DNA of 64,000 nt from Nitrosophilus kaiyonis (GTDB taxonomy: Bacteria; Campylobacterota; Campylobacteria; Campylobacterales; Nitratiruptoraceae): contig NZ_AP025696.1 of the NCBI RefSeq assembly GCF_027943725.1, positions 124,001 through 188,000 on the forward strand. The letters run 5' to 3'. Shown in pieces: positions 29,000 through 39,773 of this stretch. Positions within the stretch are counted from its first letter, which is position 1; every line of letters starts with the position of its first letter. The position numbers were made by a program, and so were the translations under genes. Under the pieces are notes generated by a model. The model had not been told where the DNA came from, ran no database searches, and was given only the letters and a program-made list of their open reading frames with translations.

Positions 29000-30247
29000 T
29001 TAGAAGCTATAGCTTGCTGAAATTTTAAATACTTTATTATCTAAAGCTTTATCATCTGAATCTCTATTTTCATATACTGCACCAAGAGTTAAATTTTTAA
29101 TTCCTTCATATCCAATAATCACATCAAAGACATCTGTATCTTCATCTACATTTGCATTATATTTATCTTCAAGATCAAAATTTACATATGCTAAAGTAGC
29201 ACTTAATCCCTCAATATTAGAGCTTGAAAAATCATAACTTAGTGCTACTTTATAACTTTTTGCATCTTGCATATTTCCAAGAGAGTTGTACCAAGTCTCA
29301 TCTGCTACAGCAAACTCTGGATATCCTCCCCAAGCTCCAAATGTATGAACACTGTCATCATCACTGACTTTATTAAAAGCTAGAGTCAAGCCAAGACCTG
29401 ATTTATGGGCAGCATTTATCATCGCTCCATATACATAATAATCTATAGTAACTCCAGCGTCATTTACTTTTCCTTTATCTTTTTCTGAGTAGTATTGTAG
29501 TGCCGCACTCATATCTATATCTTCGCTTAATAAACATTTCCAGTTAAAATCTGCTTGTAAATATACAGCATTTAATACTTCATGAGCATAATAATCCCAT
29601 GCTTGTAAAGTTATATTTTTAAATCCTTCATATATAATTGCTCCTACAGTAACAGCCTCATCTGGAGCTATCTCACCTACTCCAGCGGCATCTGACATTG
29701 GTTTAAATTTTTTAGCATTATCTAAACTATCCCATCCGCTCATTTTTGTTACATGAGATAAGATAAGTGTAGTATCTGGCAAATCTTTATTTATTAAGGT
29801 ATATGCTTCAAATAGATTTGGAATGATTCTTATATCATCACTTCCTGCAAGTGGAGTGTCAAGTTGCTGTCTTCCTAAAACCAATGTAGTATTTTTAAAT
29901 GTTGCTTTAATATATGCTTGACCTAAAATACTGTATCCATCAGTTGAGTTTCCAAAAAGAGTCTGGTCAACTTTATTTGGATTATCATCATTTAAGCCCA
30001 TATCTTGAGTTGTATAAAATCTTGCTCCTACACTTATTCCATAAAGAGGAGCACTCTCAAATCCAAGATTTCCACCAAGAGCAAAACCACGTGTATCATC
30101 TCCCTCTTTAACACTATTTTTTATATACATAGCTCTAATTTCACCGCTATACTTTGCATCTTTGAATGCACTTGTTAAATCATCTGCTGCAAAAGTTGCA
30201 CTACCTAATAATGCAACAACCGATAAGCTAATTCCTATTTTTTTCAT
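29000..30247 (-). CDS. Outer-membrane porin, OprD-like
   Basis: 415 aa with a signal peptide (MKKIGISLSVVALLGSATFAAD) and alternating beta strands ending in ISASYSF with the C-terminal Phe needed for outer-membrane insertion. The early part (DAKYSGEIRAMYIKN, LGRQQLDTP) matches the Campylobacterota OprD-type porins. It probably forms a 16-18-strand pore. Being upstream of amt-glnK-amt with a 9-bp gap, it may be induced with nitrogen limitation. AAAGGAG precedes the ATG. Confidence 0.86.
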   Translation of the reverse strand: MKKIGISLSVVALLGSATFAADDLTSAFKDAKYSGEIRAMYIKNSVKEGDDTRGFALGGNLGFESAPLYGISVGARFYTTQDMGLNDDNPNKVDQTLFGNSTDGYSILGQAYIKATFKNTTLVLGRQQLDTPLAGSDDIRIIPNLFEAYTLINKDLPDTTLILSHVTKMSGWDSLDNAKKFKPMSDAAGVGEIAPDEAVTVGAIIYEGFKNITLQAWDYYAHEVLNAVYLQADFNWKCLLSEDIDMSAALQYYSEKDKGKVNDAGVTIDYYVYGAMINAAHKSGLGLTLAFNKVSDDDSVHTFGAWGGYPEFAVADETWYNSLGNMQDAKSYKVALSYDFSSSNIEGLSATLAYVNFDLEDKYNANVDEDTDVFDVIIGYEGIKNLTLGAVYENRDSDDKALDNKVFKISASYSF

Positions 30248-30465
30248 TTTTTCTCCTTTAAATTTTCAATCAAAAAAATTCTAACATTTAATAGAACAAT
30301 TTAAACAACTTTATTGCTTATTTTTTAAGCAATTTATCGATTATTTAATAGTAATTTATGAAAATTTATGGTTTTTTAAATTAAAGAAGTATAGAAAAGT
30401 AAATACAACTCGAAGAATTATTATTGTTATAAATAATGTAGAAACTTTTCAAAACAAAATAATTT

Positions 30466-30690
30466 TTAAATTTTAAACTCCTCTTCTATCTCTTTTGCTT
30501 TTGCCATCCCTTTTATAGTCAATCCGTTATCATTTAAAAACTGCTCATTTTTAAGCTCTTTAAGCAGTCTCTTTCCCTCTTTTAAACTAAAAACTCTACT
30601 GTTTTCTAACATTAAAATAATATCTTTATAACTCTCGTTTTCTTCTTTTTTAAATATAGCCAAAAGTAAAACTTTTTTATTTATATCCAT
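30466..30690 (-). CDS. Conserved-looking small protein, function unknown
   Basis: 74 aa, cytoplasmic, charged, predicted mostly helical with a possible small winged-helix shape (SLKEGKRLLKELKNEQFL..NGLTIKGMAKAKEI). AAGGG six bases before ATG supports translation. Divergent from gyrA with a 62-bp gap. No family recognised. Confidence 0.6.
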   Translation of the reverse strand: MDINKKVLLLAIFKKEENESYKDIILMLENSRVFSLKEGKRLLKELKNEQFLNDNGLTIKGMAKAKEIEEEFKI

Positions 30691-30752
30691 ATTAAACCCT
30701 TTGTTATTTTAAAAAAGATATAATATCTAAAATTTTTTTTAGAGGTAAAGAG

Positions 30753-33224
30753 ATGGCAGATCTTTTTGAAAAAAGTCAAGATATTCAAGAGATAGATATA
30801 GAAGAGTCAGTAAAGACAAGTTATCTTGATTATTCTATGAGTGTTATTATCGGTAGGGCTCTACCAGATGCAAGAGATGGATTAAAACCAGTTCATAGAA
30901 GAATACTTTATGCAATGAATGAGCTAGGTCTTACAAGTAGAGCTGCATATAAAAAGAGTGCAAGAATCGTAGGGGATGTTATAGGTAAGTACCATCCTCA
31001 TGGCGATACTGCTGTATATGATGCTCTTGTTAGAATGGCTCAACCTTTTTCAATGAGAATTCCTTTAGTTGATGGACAAGGAAACTTTGGATCTATCGAT
31101 GGAGACAATCCTGCTGCAATGAGATATACTGAAGCAAGGATGACCTCTATTGCAGAAGAGCTTTTAAGAGATATTGATAAAGATACTGTTGATTTTGTTC
31201 CAAACTATGATGATACTTTAACTGAACCTGATGTTCTACCAAGTAGAGTTCCAAACCTTTTACTCAATGGCTCTAACGGAATTGCAGTTGGTATGGCAAC
31301 AAATATTCCACCACATAGGCTTGATGAACTTGTGGACGCATTGCTTCTTTTGGTTGATAATCCAGATGCAACACTTAATGAAGTTATGGAACATATAGAA
31401 GGGCCTGATTTTCCAACTGGTGGGATTATATTTGGAAAACAGGGAATTTTAAATGCCTATAAAAGTGGACGTGGAAGAATAAAGGTTCGAGCAAAAACCC
31501 ATATAGAAAAAAAGGGAAATAGAGAGGTTATTGTTATAGATGAGCTTCCTTATCAAGTAAATAAAGCAAGACTTATTGAACAGATTGCAAATCTTGTAAA
31601 AGAAAAACAGATTGAAGGAATTAGTGAAATAAGAGATGAGAGTGATAGAGAAGGAATAAGAGTAGTAATCGAATTAAAAAAAGATATATTTAGCGATATT
31701 GTTTTAAACAATTTATATAAATCAACAAATATGGAAATAACATTTGGAATAATCCTTTTAGCAATAGTAAATAAAGAACCAAAAGTCTTTACACTGATAG
31801 AACTGTTAAATCTATTTTTAAATCATAGAAAAACAATAATTATTAGAAGAACAATTTTTGAACTAGAAAAGGCTAAAAAAAGAGCTCATATTTTAGAGGG
31901 TCTATTAAAAGCGCTTGAAAATATTGATGAGGTTATTAAAACTATTAAAGCAAGTGAAGATACACCAAGCGCAAGAACAGCTTTAATAGAAAAATTTGAT
32001 TTAAGTGAAATCCAAGCAAATGCAATTTTAGATATGAAATTGCAGCGTTTAACTGGACTTGAGAGAGAAAAGCTTGAAAATGAGTATAAAGAGCTTTTAG
32101 CTGAGATTGAAAGGCTATCAGCCATTTTAAAAAGCGAAGAGAAATTAAATGAGATTATAAAAGAAGAATTAACTGAAATAAAAGAGAAATTTTCAACTCC
32201 AAGATTAACTGAAATTGTAGAAAGTTATGAAGAGATAGATATAGAGGATTTAATACCAAATGAGCCCGTTGTTGTAACAATAACTCATAGAGGCTATATA
32301 AAAAGAGTTCCTCTAAAACAATATGAAAAACAAAAAAGAGGCGGAAAAGGAAAGACCGCAATTACAACATATGAAGATGATTTTATTGAAGATTTCTTTA
32401 TATCAAATACTCATGATACTTTAATGTTTGTAACAGACAAAGGCCAACTTTATTGGCTAAAAGTTTATAAAATTCCAGAGAGTTCAAGAACAGCTAAAGG
32501 TAAAGCTGTTGTAAATCTTTTAAATCTTGAGCCAAATGAAAAAATTAAAGCAATTATTCCTACAACAGATTTTAGCGAAGAAAAATCTTTAGCATTCTTT
32601 ACAAAAAATGGTATTGTAAAAAGAACAAATTTAAGTGAATTTAGCAATATTAGAAGCAAAGGCATAAGAGCTATTTCTTTAGATGAAAATGATGAGTTAA
32701 TTACTGCAAAAATAGTAAAACCAAGCACAAAATGGCTCTTTATAATAACAAAAAAAGGAATGTGCATAAGATTTCCTGTAACAGATGTTAGAGAGATGGG
32801 CAGAAGCGCTAGAGGTGTTACAGGAATAAGATTTAAATATCCTCAAGATATGGTTGTTGGAGCAGAAACTATTGAAAATGAAGAACAAGAGCTATTAACA
32901 GTTAGTGAAAAAGGAATAGGAAAAAGAACTGAAGCAAATGAATATAGAGAGCAATCTCGTGGTGGAAAAGGTGTGATTGCTATGAAACTCACTCCTAAAA
33001 CTGGAGATGTTGTAGGCGTTGTTACAGTTGATGAAGATAAAGATTTGATGGTATTAACAAGCATTGGCAAAATGATAAGAGTAGATATGCAATCAATAAG
33101 AAAAGCTGGAAGAAACACAAGTGGAGTAATGATAGTAAGACTTGATAAAGGTGATAAAGTAGTAAGTATTGCAAAATGTCCAAAAGAAGAAAAAGAAGAA
33201 GGAGCAGAAGTTGAGGAAAGTTAA
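30753..33224 (+). CDS. gyrA: DNA gyrase subunit A
   Basis: 823 aa. Breaks and reseals DNA to introduce negative supercoils. Catalytic Tyr125 in [10 protein letters not shown]; the quinolone-resistance region reads [12 protein letters not shown] with Thr86 and Asp90, the wild-type Campylobacter form. The C-terminal beta-pinwheel follows from about 500, with the GyrA-box KQRGGKGK. A TATAAT is at 30719-30724. The last 14 bases overlap asd. Confidence 0.98.
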   Translation: MADLFEKSQDIQEIDIEESVKTSYLDYSMSVIIGRALPDARDGLKPVHRRILYAMNELGLTSRAAYKKSARIVGDVIGKYHPHGDTAVYDALVRMAQPFSMRIPLVDGQGNFGSIDGDNPAAMRYTEARMTSIAEELLRDIDKDTVDFVPNYDDTLTEPDVLPSRVPNLLLNGSNGIAVGMATNIPPHRLDELVDALLLLVDNPDATLNEVMEHIEGPDFPTGGIIFGKQGILNAYKSGRGRIKVRAKTHIEKKGNREVIVIDELPYQVNKARLIEQIANLVKEKQIEGISEIRDESDREGIRVVIELKKDIFSDIVLNNLYKSTNMEITFGIILLAIVNKEPKVFTLIELLNLFLNHRKTIIIRRTIFELEKAKKRAHILEGLLKALENIDEVIKTIKASEDTPSARTALIEKFDLSEIQANAILDMKLQRLTGLEREKLENEYKELLAEIERLSAILKSEEKLNEIIKEELTEIKEKFSTPRLTEIVESYEEIDIEDLIPNEPVVVTITHRGYIKRVPLKQYEKQKRGGKGKTAITTYEDDFIEDFFISNTHDTLMFVTDKGQLYWLKVYKIPESSRTAKGKAVVNLLNLEPNEKIKAIIPTTDFSEEKSLAFFTKNGIVKRTNLSEFSNIRSKGIRAISLDENDELITAKIVKPSTKWLFIITKKGMCIRFPVTDVREMGRSARGVTGIRFKYPQDMVVGAETIENEEQELLTVSEKGIGKRTEANEYREQSRGGKGVIAMKLTPKTGDVVGVVTVDEDKDLMVLTSIGKMIRVDMQSIRKAGRNTSGVMIVRLDKGDKVVSIAKCPKEEKEEGAEVEES

Positions 33225-34239
33225 TGTAGCAGTAGTTGGTGTTACCGGAGCCGTCGGTGAGGAGATGCTGAGAGTTTTAGAAGAGGTTGATTTTCCAATA
33301 AACAAGCTAGTACCTCTTGCAAGTGCCAGAAGTGCTGGAAATAAAATAGAGTTTAAAAATGAAGAGTATACAGTTTTAGAATTAACTGAATCAGTTTTTG
33401 AAGAACAAGAAGTAGAAATTGCGCTATTTAGTGCAGGAGGAAGTGTATCAGCACACTATGCACCATATGCAGCTGAAGCTGGTGCAGTTGTCATTGATAA
33501 TACAAGCCACTTTAGAATGGACCCAGAAGTTCCATTGGTTGTTCCTGAAGTAAATCCACAAGATATTGCAGCATGGAAAACCAAGGGAATCATTGCAAAT
33601 CCAAACTGTTCAACAATTCAGATGGTACAAGCTTTAAAGCCGATTGATGATATTTTTGGAATTAAAAGAGTTGATGTTTCAACTTATCAAGCAACAAGTG
33701 GGGCTGGAAAAAGTGCAATGGAAGAGATGGTTATGCAGATGAAAGATTTTTTCAATTTTAAACTTGATGAGAGTAAACACAAAAAGTTTCCTCACCAGAT
33801 TGCACTAAATGTTATCCCACAAATTGATAAATTTATGGATAACGGATATACAAAAGAAGAGATGAAAATGGTTAATGAAACCAAAAAAATAATGCATAAA
33901 AATATTGAAGTAAGTGCTACTTGCGTTAGAGTTCCAGTTCTAAGAGGACATAGTGAATCAGTAACTATATGGCTTGAAAAAGATATAACTGCTGAAGCTG
34001 CAAGAGAAGCTTTATATAATGGAAAAAATATTGTAGTTATGGATGAACCTCAAAATAGTATCTATCCTATGCCAATAACTGTTGTAGATAGGGATGAAAC
34101 ATTTGTTGGAAGAATAAGAAAAGATATATACAAAGATAATGTTTTACATATGTGGGTTGTAGCAGATAATTTAAGAGTTGGTGCAGCAACAAATGCTGTA
34201 AGAATTGCTCAAAAATGGCTTGAAATGGAAGGACAATGA
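33211..34239 (+). CDS. asd: Aspartate-semialdehyde dehydrogenase
   Basis: 342 aa from TTG at 33211, chosen because GGAG lies six bases before it and the NADP-binding fold ([13 protein letters not shown]) begins at once; an upstream ATG would add a poly-Lys tail. Catalytic Cys133 in ANPNCSTIQ and His in VPVLRGHSE. Makes aspartate semialdehyde for lysine, threonine, methionine and diaminopimelate. It overlaps gyrA by 14 bases, so the two are coupled. Confidence 0.95.
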   Translation: MRKVNVAVVGVTGAVGEEMLRVLEEVDFPINKLVPLASARSAGNKIEFKNEEYTVLELTESVFEEQEVEIALFSAGGSVSAHYAPYAAEAGAVVIDNTSHFRMDPEVPLVVPEVNPQDIAAWKTKGIIANPNCSTIQMVQALKPIDDIFGIKRVDVSTYQATSGAGKSAMEEMVMQMKDFFNFKLDESKHKKFPHQIALNVIPQIDKFMDNGYTKEEMKMVNETKKIMHKNIEVSATCVRVPVLRGHSESVTIWLEKDITAEAAREALYNGKNIVVMDEPQNSIYPMPITVVDRDETFVGRIRKDIYKDNVLHMWVVADNLRVGAATNAVRIAQKWLEMEGQ

Positions 34240-34754
34240 ACTTTATAGAAAAAATTTTTGAAAGTACCCTTTGGCAAGGAAGGCTCCTTATCCTTTTAGC
34301 TGTTATATTTGGTATGGTTGGAGCACTTGTTTTATTTGTTGTAGCAAGCTTAGATATTTATCATGTTGCAACTTATACTATAAATGTTTTAACTTCTCAT
34401 TCCCATCCAGAAAATTTTCATGAAAAAATAGTTGGAGAAATCATAGGTGCAGTAGATCTGTATCTGATTGCAGTAGTTATGCTTCTATTTAGTTTTGGAC
34501 TATATGAGCTTTTTATATCAAAAATAGATATAGCAGAAAAGAGTGAGAGTTCTGGAATATTAAAAATAAAAGATTTAGACCAATTAAAAGACAAACTGGC
34601 AAAAGTTATCGTAATGGTTTTAATAGTTAGCTTTTTTAAAAGAGTTATAAATATGCAATATAACACTCCCCTTGAAATGCTATATTTTGCCATATCAATA
34701 TTTGCTTTAGCAATTGGTTTATACTTTTTACATAAAGGTTCACAACAACATTAA
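34236..34754 (+). CDS. YqhA/UPF0114-family membrane protein
   Basis: 172 aa with about four membrane helices (15-38, 65-90 with E/D-rich flank, 122-142, 146-166). Matches the UPF0114 (YqhA) pattern, including the EKIFESTLW-x-R start and the SFGLYELFISKID segment. Function unknown. The start overlaps the asd stop (ATGA) and it is followed at once by hemE. Confidence 0.82.
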   Translation: MNFIEKIFESTLWQGRLLILLAVIFGMVGALVLFVVASLDIYHVATYTINVLTSHSHPENFHEKIVGEIIGAVDLYLIAVVMLLFSFGLYELFISKIDIAEKSESSGILKIKDLDQLKDKLAKVIVMVLIVSFFKRVINMQYNTPLEMLYFAISIFALAIGLYFLHKGSQQH

Positions 34755-34763
34755 AGGATAAAT

Positions 34764-35786
34764 ATGGTTTTTATTGATGCATGTTTTAGAAAAAAAACTC
34801 CATATACACCGATTTGGATGATGAGACAAGCAGGCAGATATCTGCCTGAATATATGGAAGTAAGAAACAGAGCTGGAGACTTTTTAACTCTTTGCAAAAA
34901 TCCAGAAATGGCAGCAGAAGTAACACTTCAACCAGTTGAGATTTTAGATGTAGATGCAGCTATTTTATTTAGTGATATACTTGTTATTCCTCTTGAGATG
35001 GGAATGGATCTAAGATTTGAAAAGGGTGAGGGCCCAATCTTTAGTGATCCTGTAAGAACTATGAAAGATTTAAATAGACTTTATGATTATCCAGAAGAGA
35101 AATTAACTTATGTTTATGATACGATTAAATTAGTTAGAGAAAAACTTCCAAAAGACAAAGCTCTTATTGGATTTAGCGGCGCTCCTTGGACTCTTGCTAC
35201 ATATATGGTAGAGGGAAGCGGCTCTAAAACATATGCAACTATAAAAAAACTTATATATACTGATCCAGAATTTATGCATGCACTGATGATCAAAATAACA
35301 GAAGCTGTAAAAGCATATCTTGTTAAACAGATTGAATCTGGTGTAAATGCAGTACAAATTTTTGATAGCTGGGCAAGTGCTCTTGAAAAAGATAAATTTT
35401 TTGAATTTAGCTGGGATTATATGGTTGATATTGCTGAATTTTTAAAAGATAAATTTCCTGGAATACCTGTTATACTATTTCCAAAAGGTATTGCTGGATA
35501 TCTTGACTCAATTTATGGAAAATTTGATGTATTTGGTGTTGATTGGTCAACTCCTATGGATTTAGCAAAAAAACATCTTGGCCAAAAGTATGTTCTTCAA
35601 GGAAATATGGAACCTACAAGACTTTATAGCAAAGATGCAACAAAAGAGGGAGTAGAAAAGATAATAGAAGTAATGGGCGCAAAAGAGGGTCATATTTTCA
35701 ATCTTGGTCATGGAATGCTTCCAGACCTGCCAGTAGAAAATGCAAAATATTTAGTTGAATTAGTTCACGATTTAACAAGAAGATGA
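34764..35786 (+). CDS. hemE: Uroporphyrinogen decarboxylase
   Basis: 340 aa. Removes four carboxyl groups from uroporphyrinogen III in haem synthesis. The N-terminal signature [16 protein letters not shown] and the second signature [16 protein letters not shown] are both clear. AAAGGA precedes the ATG. It overlaps the radical SAM gene by 4 bases. Confidence 0.97.
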   Translation: MVFIDACFRKKTPYTPIWMMRQAGRYLPEYMEVRNRAGDFLTLCKNPEMAAEVTLQPVEILDVDAAILFSDILVIPLEMGMDLRFEKGEGPIFSDPVRTMKDLNRLYDYPEEKLTYVYDTIKLVREKLPKDKALIGFSGAPWTLATYMVEGSGSKTYATIKKLIYTDPEFMHALMIKITEAVKAYLVKQIESGVNAVQIFDSWASALEKDKFFEFSWDYMVDIAEFLKDKFPGIPVILFPKGIAGYLDSIYGKFDVFGVDWSTPMDLAKKHLGQKYVLQGNMEPTRLYSKDATKEGVEKIIEVMGAKEGHIFNLGHGMLPDLPVENAKYLVELVHDLTRR

Positions 35787-36703
35787 AATATATTTTTGGT
35801 CCTGTAAACTCAAGAAGATTTGGGCTTTCTCTTGGAATAGATTTAAGCCCAGATCAAAAGATATGCAATTTTGATTGTCTGTATTGCGAATTAGAACCTG
35901 CAAAACCTACAGATAAAATATTAAATCCTCCAAATGTTGATGAAATTGTAAAAGAGGTAAAAGAGGCTCTCAAAAAATATAAAGATATAGATGTTATAAC
36001 AATAACTTCCAATGGTGAACCTACACTTTATAAAGATTTAGATAAATTGGTTGATGAATTAAATAAAATCAAAGATAATAAAAAACTTCTGATTTTATCA
36101 AATGGATCGCTAATATATAAAAAAAATATCCAAAAAACATTATCAAAAATTGATATAGTAAAACTATCTCTAGATTGCGCAACAAAAAGCTGCTTTAAAA
36201 AGCTTGATAGACCACTAAAATCAATATCAATTGATCTAGAAAAAATTATAAATGGAATGATTGAATTTAGAAAAATTTATAAAGGCACTTTAATTATTGA
36301 AATTCTTGTAGTAAAAGGTATAAATGATAAAAAAGAAGAATTTGAAAAATTAAATGATGTTTTACAAAAAATAAAACCAGATAGAGTAGATATAGGTACA
36401 ATTGACAGACCTCCTGCATATAGAGTTGAACCAGTGTCTTTTGAAAAACTTTTTGAATTGTCAAACTATTTACAAAACATTCCAATCAATATAGTTTCAA
36501 GAAAAGATTCAAAAAATTTTGAAAAAGAGTTAAATGAAGATGAGATTTTAAACACCCTTAAACATAGACCTTTCACACATGATGATATTAAAACCGTTTT
36601 TTCAAAAAGTAGTATTAAAAAATTTGAAAAGCTTTTAAAAGAAAAAAAGATAGGTGAGAAAAAAATTTCCAATGTAACTTTTTACTATACTATTGACAAA
36701 TAA
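35783..36703 (+). CDS. Radical SAM protein (COG0731-like)
   Basis: 306 aa. The 4Fe-4S site is C28-xxx-C32-xx-C35 ([10 protein letters not shown]), followed by the SAM-binding region [10 protein letters not shown]. The start [16 protein letters not shown] is typical of the COG0731 group, distant relatives of wybutosine synthase TYW1. The reaction is not known for this group. The C-terminal 60 residues form a possible winged-helix. Coupled to hemE by an ATGA overlap. The -35 box of tRNA-Asn overlaps its stop codon. Confidence 0.85.
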   Translation: MKYIFGPVNSRRFGLSLGIDLSPDQKICNFDCLYCELEPAKPTDKILNPPNVDEIVKEVKEALKKYKDIDVITITSNGEPTLYKDLDKLVDELNKIKDNKKLLILSNGSLIYKKNIQKTLSKIDIVKLSLDCATKSCFKKLDRPLKSISIDLEKIINGMIEFRKIYKGTLIIEILVVKGINDKKEEFEKLNDVLQKIKPDRVDIGTIDRPPAYRVEPVSFEKLFELSNYLQNIPINIVSRKDSKNFEKELNEDEILNTLKHRPFTHDDIKTVFSKSSIKKFEKLLKEKKIGEKKISNVTFYYTIDK

Positions 36704-36721
36704 GAAAAAATCTTTTATAAT
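36693..36721 (+). promoter_or_regulatory. Sigma-70 promoter of tRNA-Asn
   Basis: TTGACA at 36693-36698 and TATAAT at 36716-36721 with a 17-bp spacer, exact consensus. It is the same design as at the other two tRNA genes. Confidence 0.85.
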
Positions 36722-36753
36722 TCTACTCGTCTTTCAAAGAGAGCCTTTGAGAT

Positions 36754-36828
36754 TCCGGATTAGCTCAGTGGTAGAGCAACCGGCTGTTAACCGGTTGGTC
36801 GCAGGTTCGAATCCTGCATCCGGAGCCA
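36754..36828 (+). tRNA. tRNA-Asn (anticodon GTT)
   Basis: Acceptor TCCGGAT/ATCCGGA, D arm GCTC/GAGC, anticodon stem around loop CTGTTAA (anticodon GTT), T arm GCAGG-TTCGAAT-CCTGC, discriminator G and encoded CCA. Its 3' end is the integration site of the element that follows and stays intact after integration. Confidence 0.97.
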
Positions 36829-36906
36829 CTTGTTTTAAACTCCCATTTTATGGTACTTTTCTAATCATTTCTATCAGATTGTGCCCAAATTGTGCCAACT
36901 TTTTTA

Positions 36907-37956
36907 TTATAGCAAAAATTGAGCTCTTTTAACTTTTTCTCTTTTTCTATATTTTGCATATTTAGTTAAAGTCATTGATGGATCAGTATGTCCAAGCATA
37001 TTTGAAACCCATAGAATATCTTCGCCATTTTCAATCATTATTGTTGCGAAAGTATGTCTCATCTGATATATTGGACGATATTTCATACCAAGCTTTTCAA
37101 GAAGCTTTTTCCAATGAGTATTTCTTACTCTCTTAATATCGTAAAAGTGCTCGCCATTTTTATTAAGAAATACATAACTATTATATTTTCCAGTTCTAAT
37201 AAACTGGTATTTTAGGTAGGGAAGCAGAGGATCTATAATATCAATTGTTCTGATACTGCTTTCAGTTTTAGGCTCCTCTATTCTACCCATTTTTATTGTT
37301 CTTCTTATATGTATCTCTTTTTTATCAAAATCTACATCTTCCCATTTCAAACCAATTAATTCACCGCTTCTCATACCAGTATAAAAACCTAAAGCACAAA
37401 AAGATTGAAGCCATCCTTCAGACTTATTTAAAATTTTTTTAACCTCTTCCAAAGTGAATGATTTCACCTCAACTTTATTTAGTTTGGGCACTTTTACTTT
37501 AGATATTGGATTTTTTTCTATTATTTCATCTTTAATAGCATCTTCAAATATAGTGTGCAATACAGCCCTTATGTTTCTTACTCTTCTTGGTTTTAACTTC
37601 TCTAAAAGCTTATTTTGCCAAATAGCTATATCAGATGGCTTTATCTCATCAAGTCTTTTATCTCCAAAATATGGCTCAATATGCTTTTTAAGAGAAATAT
37701 TGTAATCAATTTTCGTACTTTCTCTTCTTTCAAACTTATGCAATTCAAAACTTACTTTTGCATATTCAGAAACTGTTGGCACTTTGTTTTCAAAGAACTC
37801 TCCAGAATTTAGCTTAAAAAGCAATTCTGGTATGATTTTTTGTTGGGCAAGTTTGCGATTGGCTTTGGTGTCATCTAATCCTAAAGACTTTCTATATCTT
37901 TTTGATTGATGATAAAATGTTATGTACAATTTGCCGTTGCGACTGGTTAATGTCAT
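36907..37956 (-). CDS. Tyrosine recombinase / integrase
   Basis: 349 aa from ATG at 37956, chosen for AAGGA five bases upstream; a longer frame reaches 38001. Short N-terminal arm-binding domain, SAM-like core-binding domain (about 50-140), catalytic domain with Arg in YTGMRSGEL (near 190), HTFA after Arg (RHTFATIM, near 300), LGH and the nucleophile Tyr in TKYAKY (near 332). It integrates the element at the tRNA-Asn 3' end, and its gene lies next to that site as usual. It overlaps the HTH gene by 65 bases. Confidence 0.94.
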   Translation of the reverse strand: MTLTSRNGKLYITFYHQSKRYRKSLGLDDTKANRKLAQQKIIPELLFKLNSGEFFENKVPTVSEYAKVSFELHKFERRESTKIDYNISLKKHIEPYFGDKRLDEIKPSDIAIWQNKLLEKLKPRRVRNIRAVLHTIFEDAIKDEIIEKNPISKVKVPKLNKVEVKSFTLEEVKKILNKSEGWLQSFCALGFYTGMRSGELIGLKWEDVDFDKKEIHIRRTIKMGRIEEPKTESSIRTIDIIDPLLPYLKYQFIRTGKYNSYVFLNKNGEHFYDIKRVRNTHWKKLLEKLGMKYRPIYQMRHTFATIMIENGEDILWVSNMLGHTDPSMTLTKYAKYRKREKVKRAQFLL

Positions 37957-38218
37957 CTTTGTCCTTTCCGACCACCCAATCGTCAATCGCAACTCTGTCA
38001 AATAAAATTTTACCAGCTTTTTTGAAATAGTGAATATTTTCTATGAAATATTCATTTTTTAGTTTATAGATCCTGTCTTTGGAATATCCAAGATATTGGC
38101 TAAGCTCTTTTACATTAAGCCACCTTTTTTGACTGCTGTTTGTCAATGCTTTTTTAATAGCTTCTATATCTTTTTCAATCTTTTCTATTTTGTTAAGATT
38201 TTCAAACTTTATGTCCAT
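37892..38218 (-). CDS. HTH protein, probable excisionase or element regulator
   Basis: 108 aa. Residues about 33-80 (WLNVKELSQYLGYSKDRIYKLK) form a MerR/excisionase-type helix-turn-helix, after a short coiled N-terminus. GGGGGAG precedes the ATG. It lies between rep and int and overlaps int, a typical place for a directionality factor. It could instead repress the element. Confidence 0.72.
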   Translation of the reverse strand: MDIKFENLNKIEKIEKDIEAIKKALTNSSQKRWLNVKELSQYLGYSKDRIYKLKNEYFIENIHYFKKAGKILFDRVAIDDWVVGKDKDDINQSQRQIVHNILSSIKKI

Positions 38219-38227
38219 TCTCTCCCC

Positions 38228-39577
38228 CTATATGTTAATTTCAGCTTCAAGGTTTCGTTTTACTATCTCCTTGTAAAGCAGTTGATACCTTGTCTTGATA
38301 AAATCATTTTTATTAGAATTTTCATTTAGCTCTTTTGTTATCTTTTGATACTCTTGTAATAATTCATAATTACTGAGTCTTTTTACAGATCTTAATTTCA
38401 AAGGCTTGATTATTTCTCCATTTGGCAACCATCTTAGATTTTCTGTTTCACCATTTTGTTTATGGAGTGTTATTGGTGTATAAAAATGCTCTTTTGAATA
38501 GCAGTTTGTCTTTAATGATTTCTCTACTATCTCAAAAAGTTCTTCATAAAGCTCTTTGGTTATAAGAATATTGTGAGCATTTGCCTTTCTTGCAAGTCTT
38601 ATGTGCTCATGTATAAACATTTCTTCATTAAATAGATAACTTTTTGATTTTATTCTTTCAAGAGGTGTTTGTATCTGCATAAACTCTTTGATTTCATATG
38701 AATTTTTGATATGTAGCCAAAGAGGATCCGTTTTAGCTCTGTATCTATTTTTCTCTTTTATAGTTTCAGGCAAAACAAGCCTTATCTCATCCATTGCTTT
38801 TTTAAAAAGTGATTCTGCATTTTTTAAAAGATCTTCTATTGTGTCTATATTATAGTTTTTCAGATACTGCCTATGCATCTCAAATTCAATATTGAATATC
38901 GACTCTTCTAAAGAGAAAGCATTGTTTAGAAAAAATTCCTGCATCAATATTGATTTATTACTGTTTAGCATTTCAATTTTTTTATCATAAATTCTAAGCA
39001 TAAAAGGTTTTTTGCCAATATATATTGTTTCAAGTCTTTTAGAGTTATATAGCTCTTTATAGATTAGTGTTGATTTTTGTTTTCTTGTTACAAACATATC
39101 TTTATTTACAAAACTCATATCATATTGTATGAATATATTTAGATCAGCTCTTGTTACAGTTTTATAACCATTTATAAAATCTTGCAAGATATTATCAATT
39201 AGAGTAAGAAGAGATTTAATACCAATAGTATATATTCCATCAGTCAGAAGCTGTACTCTTATATTGTGTAGATTTTTATTTGTATAAGGATCTTTAAATC
39301 CGATTTTAAAAAAACGATTTGTATCTTGAAGCCAAATGAAACCCTCAGCATTACCAAGAAATTCAAGTGTCAAATCTTTTAAGGCTATTATTATATCTTT
39401 GTTTTTAATTTTTATATAGTTATTCTCAAAATTATCTTTTGTAGTTTCTATTTGATCTAATATATTTAAATATAGATCATCATATCTTTTGTTAGTTTCT
39501 AAGAAATAGTATAGAGTATCTATACCAGAAATAGTTTTTGGTTTGTTAATTAGTTTGATATTTTTTTGTACATTCAT
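38228..39577 (-). CDS. Rolling-circle replication initiator, Rep_trans-like
   Basis: 449 aa. The middle carries the order seen in Rep_trans proteins of plasmids and filamentous phages: TRADLNIFIQYD (near 142), YIGKKPFMLRIYDKKIEM (near 190) and IFNIEFEMHRQYLK (near 240). Such enzymes nick one strand through a Tyr and start rolling-circle replication. The C-terminal 150 residues are unassigned. AAAAGGAG precedes the ATG. Placed between the HTH gene and a structured noncoding stretch that may be its origin. Could also act as a MobT-type nickase. Confidence 0.7.
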   Translation of the reverse strand: MNVQKNIKLINKPKTISGIDTLYYFLETNKRYDDLYLNILDQIETTKDNFENNYIKIKNKDIIIALKDLTLEFLGNAEGFIWLQDTNRFFKIGFKDPYTNKNLHNIRVQLLTDGIYTIGIKSLLTLIDNILQDFINGYKTVTRADLNIFIQYDMSFVNKDMFVTRKQKSTLIYKELYNSKRLETIYIGKKPFMLRIYDKKIEMLNSNKSILMQEFFLNNAFSLEESIFNIEFEMHRQYLKNYNIDTIEDLLKNAESLFKKAMDEIRLVLPETIKEKNRYRAKTDPLWLHIKNSYEIKEFMQIQTPLERIKSKSYLFNEEMFIHEHIRLARKANAHNILITKELYEELFEIVEKSLKTNCYSKEHFYTPITLHKQNGETENLRWLPNGEIIKPLKLRSVKRLSNYELLQEYQKITKELNENSNKNDFIKTRYQLLYKEIVKRNLEAEINI

Positions 39578-39599
39578 TTTTTCTCCTTTTTTATTTTTG

Positions 39600-39773
39600 T
39601 GTTTTGTATAGGGGTGTTACTAATACCCCTATATTTCGCACCGCATTGGAGTCTCATCGCAGAACTGCATCTCTTCTCCAATGCTGCGCAACTTCTCAGA
39701 GCTGACGCCTCAATGCAAATCTATCTTGCAGCAACATTTCAAGCTCGTTGTCAGACCTCCGCAAAGCTACGGC
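39600..39773. other. GC-richer structured noncoding stretch (candidate origin)
   Basis: Clearly less AT-rich than its surroundings. Contains GCATTGGAG near 39643 pairing with CTCCAATGC near 39678, TGCAA/TTGCA around 7 bases near 39715, CTGAC/GTCAG near 39700 and 39753, and CCG/CGG near 39760. It lies between rep and the small gene upstream. Open frames across it look spurious. It could be the double-strand origin, a structured RNA, or a terminator. Confidence 0.45.

Noticed and set aside
30753-33224. Quinolone-resistance change in GyrA
   Set aside because: Thr86 and Asp90 are the normal residues for Campylobacterota; no resistance substitution is seen.
36693-36932. 79-codon plus-strand frame across tRNA-Asn
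   Set aside because: Contains the tRNA-Asn sequence and the element border; not a gene.
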